Below are positions 61,824 to 64,000 of a DNA stretch of 64,000 nucleotides, piece by piece. The first letter of the stretch is position 1. Every line of letters starts with the position of its first letter. Under the pieces are notes generated by a model. The model made no database searches and had not been told where the DNA came from. It saw nothing but the letters and a program-made list of their open reading frames with translations. The translations under genes and the position numbers were made by a program. Source of the DNA: Flavobacterium poyangense (GTDB lineage: Bacteria; Bacteroidota; Bacteroidia; Flavobacteriales; Flavobacteriaceae); the NCBI RefSeq assembly GCF_011751075.1, contig NZ_JAALLN010000001.1:372001-436000 (forward strand). The letters run 5' to 3'.

Positions 61824-62132
61824 TTAATTTTTATTACTTGTACTTGTAAAAAAAGATTCCAAATCTTCATCAGATAATGGTTTGTCCCTCATTTCCCAAA
61901 TTTGTATACTCCCAAAAAATCCTTTTTTAATAGTGACTTTAAAAAACTTCACCTTTAATCTAAATTCTTTATCTTCCTGAGTGAGATTATTATAGGTTTC
62001 ATCTTTAACATCTTGTCTTTTATCAGGTCGCTTTTTTCCTAATAGATCATACACCTGTAAGCCAAGACCACCAATTAATAAGTCCATAATTTTAGTATCA
62101 GAAGAGTCTTTTTTTTCTTGTAATTTTTCCAT
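61824..62132 (-). CDS. Uncharacterised early protein
   Basis: A 102-residue acidic protein (SDTKIMDLLIGGLGLQVYDL ... KKGFFGSIQIWEMRDKPLSD). A short hydrophobic stretch near residue 20 is too weak to be a sure membrane helix. It is 9 nt from the next gene. Not recognised. Confidence 0.55.
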   Translation of the reverse strand: MEKLQEKKDSSDTKIMDLLIGGLGLQVYDLLGKKRPDKRQDVKDETYNNLTQEDKEFRLKVKFFKVTIKKGFFGSIQIWEMRDKPLSDEDLESFFTSTSNKN

Positions 62133-62141
62133 AACAAAATT

Positions 62142-62498
62142 TTATTGTTTGTACTTTTTTTTAAATGGTTTTGATGTTAAGTGCCAATTACTGCACTTAT
62201 GGCATTCATACGCTCTAATTGGTTTTTTATGCCTTTGGGGATTATTCTTGATTTCAAGTAATTTTTGTTTTGCAATTTTCTGATTAAAATAATCTTGCTT
62301 ATTGCAAACAGTATTTTCAATAGTTTCAACTTTGTTTTTTATACTGTCAATATTTGCATTTACATATTTCAATAATTCCGGATAGAATGGATTTTGGTTT
62401 TCGTAAATAGAAATTAAATACTCTTTCGGTACATTTTTGAGTAATTTAAACTTGAATTTCCCAAGAGTTAAAATTGATTTTTCCGTATACATTGCCAC
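62142..62498 (-). CDS. Uncharacterised early protein with C-terminal zinc-like motif
   Basis: A 118-residue basic protein. Its C-terminal part has YECHKCSNWHLTS (C-x2-C-x3-H), reminiscent of short zinc-binding phage proteins. The N-terminal half (LGKFKFKLLKNVPKEYLISI) is unrecognised. It lies 6 nt from the next gene, so it is operonic. Confidence 0.6.
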   Translation of the reverse strand: MAMYTEKSILTLGKFKFKLLKNVPKEYLISIYENQNPFYPELLKYVNANIDSIKNKVETIENTVCNKQDYFNQKIAKQKLLEIKNNPQRHKKPIRAYECHKCSNWHLTSKPFKKKYKQ

Positions 62499-62504
62499 AA
62501 AAAA

Positions 62505-62951
62505 TTATTCTATAAAATCTTCTTTGATATCATCATTATTTTCAAAAAAATCTAACATCCTAAATACAGCTAATGCGTCAAATGTGTTTCTTTTTAATTT
62601 CCCTATTATTTGCTTTTTATCCAGCAAAACCCCAAAGAAGTCATTGTTTACCTCTTTATCATGAAAGTCATAAATTTCACTATCAATGCACCACAACCAA
62701 GTCTTATTAAATTCATTAATCAGTTTTTGATTGTAGTATTTATTGTGTTCTTTAATGAACTTTTGTAATTCATTAATATCTAAATTCAATAATTGACAAC
62801 GATAACTAACGGGTAATTCCAATAGCTTAAAATAAAAATCTTGAACATTTTTACCTATCGATATAGTATTGCCATCGAACATTTTTAACACCACTGGGAG
62901 AGCTTCGCCGTCAATGAATTCTACTTCTAAAATTTCGTTTGTACTTTCCAT
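62505..62951 (-). CDS. First early gene, divergent from the repressor
   Basis: From the ATG at 62951 the product is 148 residues (MESTNEILEVEFIDGEALPV ... FDALAVFRMLDFFENNDD). The longer frame would use a TTG at 62999 inside a palindrome, so I prefer 62951. Soluble and acidic; no family. It heads the early minus-strand genes, and its promoter region is shared with the CI-like repressor. Confidence 0.6.
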   Translation of the reverse strand: MESTNEILEVEFIDGEALPVVLKMFDGNTISIGKNVQDFYFKLLELPVSYRCQLLNLDINELQKFIKEHNKYYNQKLINEFNKTWLWCIDSEIYDFHDKEVNNDFFGVLLDKKQIIGKLKRNTFDALAVFRMLDFFENNDDIKEDFIE

Positions 62952-62979
62952 AATTGGCACTCGTTTTGAATTATAAATT

Positions 62980-63000
62980 ATTGGAGTATTGTACTCCAAT
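62980..63000. promoter_or_regulatory. Palindromic operator candidate of the CI-like repressor
   Basis: ATTGGAGTA-TTG-TACTCCAAT has perfect 9-bp arms around a 3-nt centre and lies 29 nt before the early gene start in the intergenic region shared with the repressor gene. This is where a lysogeny repressor should bind. Confidence 0.7.
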
Positions 63001-63036
63001 AATTTGTAACTTGCAGGTTGGTTTTGATCTGTTTTT

Positions 63037-63056
63037 AAGCGGATTTCTATCCGCTT
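63037..63056. promoter_or_regulatory. Second small palindrome in the repressor control region
   Basis: AAGCGGAT-TTCT-ATCCGCTT has perfect 8-bp arms with a 4-nt loop. It may be a further operator or a hairpin separating the divergent promoters. TATTTGAATT is directly repeated just downstream (63080-63108). Confidence 0.5.
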
Positions 63057-63121
63057 TCGATTACAAAGATTACAAACATATTTGAATTATACAAACTTAT
63101 TTGAATTTATTATTAATGATA

Positions 63122-63505
63122 ATGAATAATTTCTATAGTAGACTAGCACAACTATCTGAACATAAAGGCTTTAAAAGCATTAATAAATTTGCTTTAGATG
63201 GATTGAATTATTCGTCTAGCGAAAAATTAAATAGATTAAAGAAAGAAAACACAAACCCATCAGTAGATATTTTACTTGATATTTCAAATAAGTTTGAAGA
63301 TGTTAGCATTGAATGGCTTTTAACTGGAAAAGGAGCGATGTTACGAGTTGATAATACTAGTACAAAACTTTTGCAATGTGATTGCAACGAAAAAATTAGC
63401 GAACTAGAAGACCGAATAAAGTTTTATAAAGAAAAAATAGAATTTGTCGAACGAAAATTAGAGGAGTGCGAAGACGAAAAAAAACGTATCAAAACTATTA
63501 GCTAA
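63122..63505 (+). CDS. CI-like XRE repressor of the element
   Basis: A 127-residue protein from ATG 63122 (63116 is also possible; the frame reaches back to a TTG at 63101). An XRE-type helix-turn-helix is visible (KSINKFALDGLNYSSSEKLN, then NPSVDILLDISNKFEDVSIE) followed by the WLLTGKGAML signature of phage CI repressors and a C-terminal coiled coil. It has no S24 peptidase domain, so induction must differ from self-cleavage. It faces away from the minus-strand genes and probably keeps them off. Confidence 0.8.
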   Translation: MNNFYSRLAQLSEHKGFKSINKFALDGLNYSSSEKLNRLKKENTNPSVDILLDISNKFEDVSIEWLLTGKGAMLRVDNTSTKLLQCDCNEKISELEDRIKFYKEKIEFVERKLEECEDEKKRIKTIS

Positions 63506-63581
63506 ATGGCTATGTCGTAATTGATTATATGGTTTTCTATTCTGTCTAATTCTTTTGTCTTTTTAAATGTTTATATTTTTT

Positions 63582-63617
63582 TTGTAAACAAAAAAATATG
63601 TAAACAAATTTATAAAC
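63582..63617 (+). repeat. TTGTAAAC-type motifs, right end
   Basis: TTGTAAAC (63582-63589), ATGTAAAC (63598-63605) and TTATAAAC (63610-63617) occur in tandem. The left end carries similar motifs in reverse orientation. Confidence 0.6.
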
Positions 63618-63650
63618 AGGGCTAAAGCCTTGTTTTTGTTACTTATTTTA

Positions 63651-63679
63651 CAATTGTTTATAATGTTTATATTTTTTTT
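63651..63679 (-). repeat. Right copy of the 29-bp inverted repeat bounding the element
   Basis: CAATTGTTTATAATGTTTA, then TATTTTTTTT, is the reverse complement of 42311-42339 with one mismatch in 29; 19 bases are identical without a break. It lies 146 nt after the repressor gene. Confidence 0.75.
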
Positions 63680-63779
63680 TTATAAAAGAAAGAATATAGG
63701 ATATAAAGGAAAAAAAGACAGAGAGAGAAAAATCGGGAGTTTAGGAGATAAAAAGGGGTGCGGGGTAAAAAATCACTCT

Positions 63780-63885
63780 ACGAGGACGTACAGTAGGTGT
63801 GTTGAATGATCTTTTTTCAGGGTTATTAAAATAAAGGTTTTTAATAATTACTGGACGAGGGCGTAAAATAGAAATGTTGAATAAT
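63780..63885 (+). repeat. Imperfect direct repeats at the right edge
   Basis: ACGAGG(A/G)CGTA ... TGTTGAAT(G/A)AT occurs at 63780-63810 and 63855-63885 (24 of 31 identical), with a shorter relative (ACAAGGGTGT) at 63892. Function unknown. Confidence 0.5.
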
Positions 63886-64000
63886 TACAGTACAAGGGTG
63901 TTTAATAAGGAGTCAGATAAATAAAGAGGGCTTTTTATACAACCACTTCGCTATTGTGAGACTTGAAAATACTGGAACTTTTAACGGTTGACACTGTGTC

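Larger units (their letters stand above)
63506..64000. other. Non-coding right end of the window
   Basis: No gene is supported. It contains the right TTGTAAAC-type motifs (63582-63617), the right inverted-repeat copy (63651-63679), an A/G-rich stretch (63680-63750) and imperfect repeats at 63780-63885. No attR or tRNA is recognised. Confidence 0.5.

Noticed and set aside
42651..63505. Ordinary tailed prophage
   Set aside because: I looked for terminase, portal, major capsid of HK97 type, tape measure and baseplate genes and saw none in about 20 kb.

Overview
The window is AT-rich Bacteroidota DNA, most likely Flavobacterium. The grounds are a type IX secretion (T9SS) sorting domain, large secreted RHS proteins of the Bacteroidota kind, TAnnTTTG-type promoter boxes, few Shine-Dalgarno sequences, and a DUF6705-like gene. 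It reads as a string of accessory modules rather than core chromosome. All functions are read by eye from sequence and translations; no search was run.

Layout. (1) 1-5017, minus strand: end of a PRTRC cluster (ThiF-like, B, a large linked protein, C, E) with a DUF932 protein and a single-stranded DNA-binding protein, typical of Bacteroidota plasmids and integrative elements. (2) 5.5-16 kb, plus strand: T9SS cargo, an RHS-type shell protein, a MopE-repeat/RHS protein with a variable C-terminal toxin-like tip, candidate immunity genes, and a decayed RHS tip lying between direct repeats. (3) 16.3-18.5 kb: secreted TPR protein, secreted trypsin-like protease, small unknown. (4) 18.5-25 kb: damage-inducible mutagenesis cassette (self-cleaving S24 repressor divergent from a Y-family polymerase, DnaE-type polymerase, and DEDDh exonuclease/GIY-YIG fusion). 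(5) 25.4-40.2 kb: defence island with an Mrr-like nuclease, a second probable PD-(D/E)XK protein, a helicase stump, a DUF262-AlbA_2 fusion, a large Tat-signal protein with a pore-former-like core, and a complete GASH / double-GTPase / GAP1-EAD1 / nucleoside phosphorylase-EAD1 conflict operon. (6) 41.1-63.7 kb: an integrated element with a tyrosine recombinase at the left, a CI-like repressor at the right and about 30 mostly minus-strand genes between.

The last region is the most unusual. It has a lysis cassette (GH19 endolysin, holin-like protein, candidate unimolecular spanin), a primase/SF3 helicase, a RadA-like ATPase, a transglutaminase-like protein, many one-pass membrane proteins (two with annexin-like repeats), and three consecutive beta-rich proteins, the first followed by a terminator. 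I see no terminase, portal, tail or tape-measure gene. This suggests a tailless, possibly membrane-containing prophage. Two noncoding layers support one coherent element: a 29-bp inverted repeat (28/29 identical) at 42311 and 63651, both copies beside TTGTAAAC-type motifs; and six copies of a ~65-bp inverted-repeat element, five of which sit 13-35 bp upstream of minus-strand genes. A perfect 9-bp-arm palindrome lies between the repressor and the first minus-strand gene. A plus-strand cargo pair (JAMM-like lipoprotein plus DUF6705-like protein) interrupts the operon.

The right boundary of the element and the rest of the PRTRC cluster lie outside the window.
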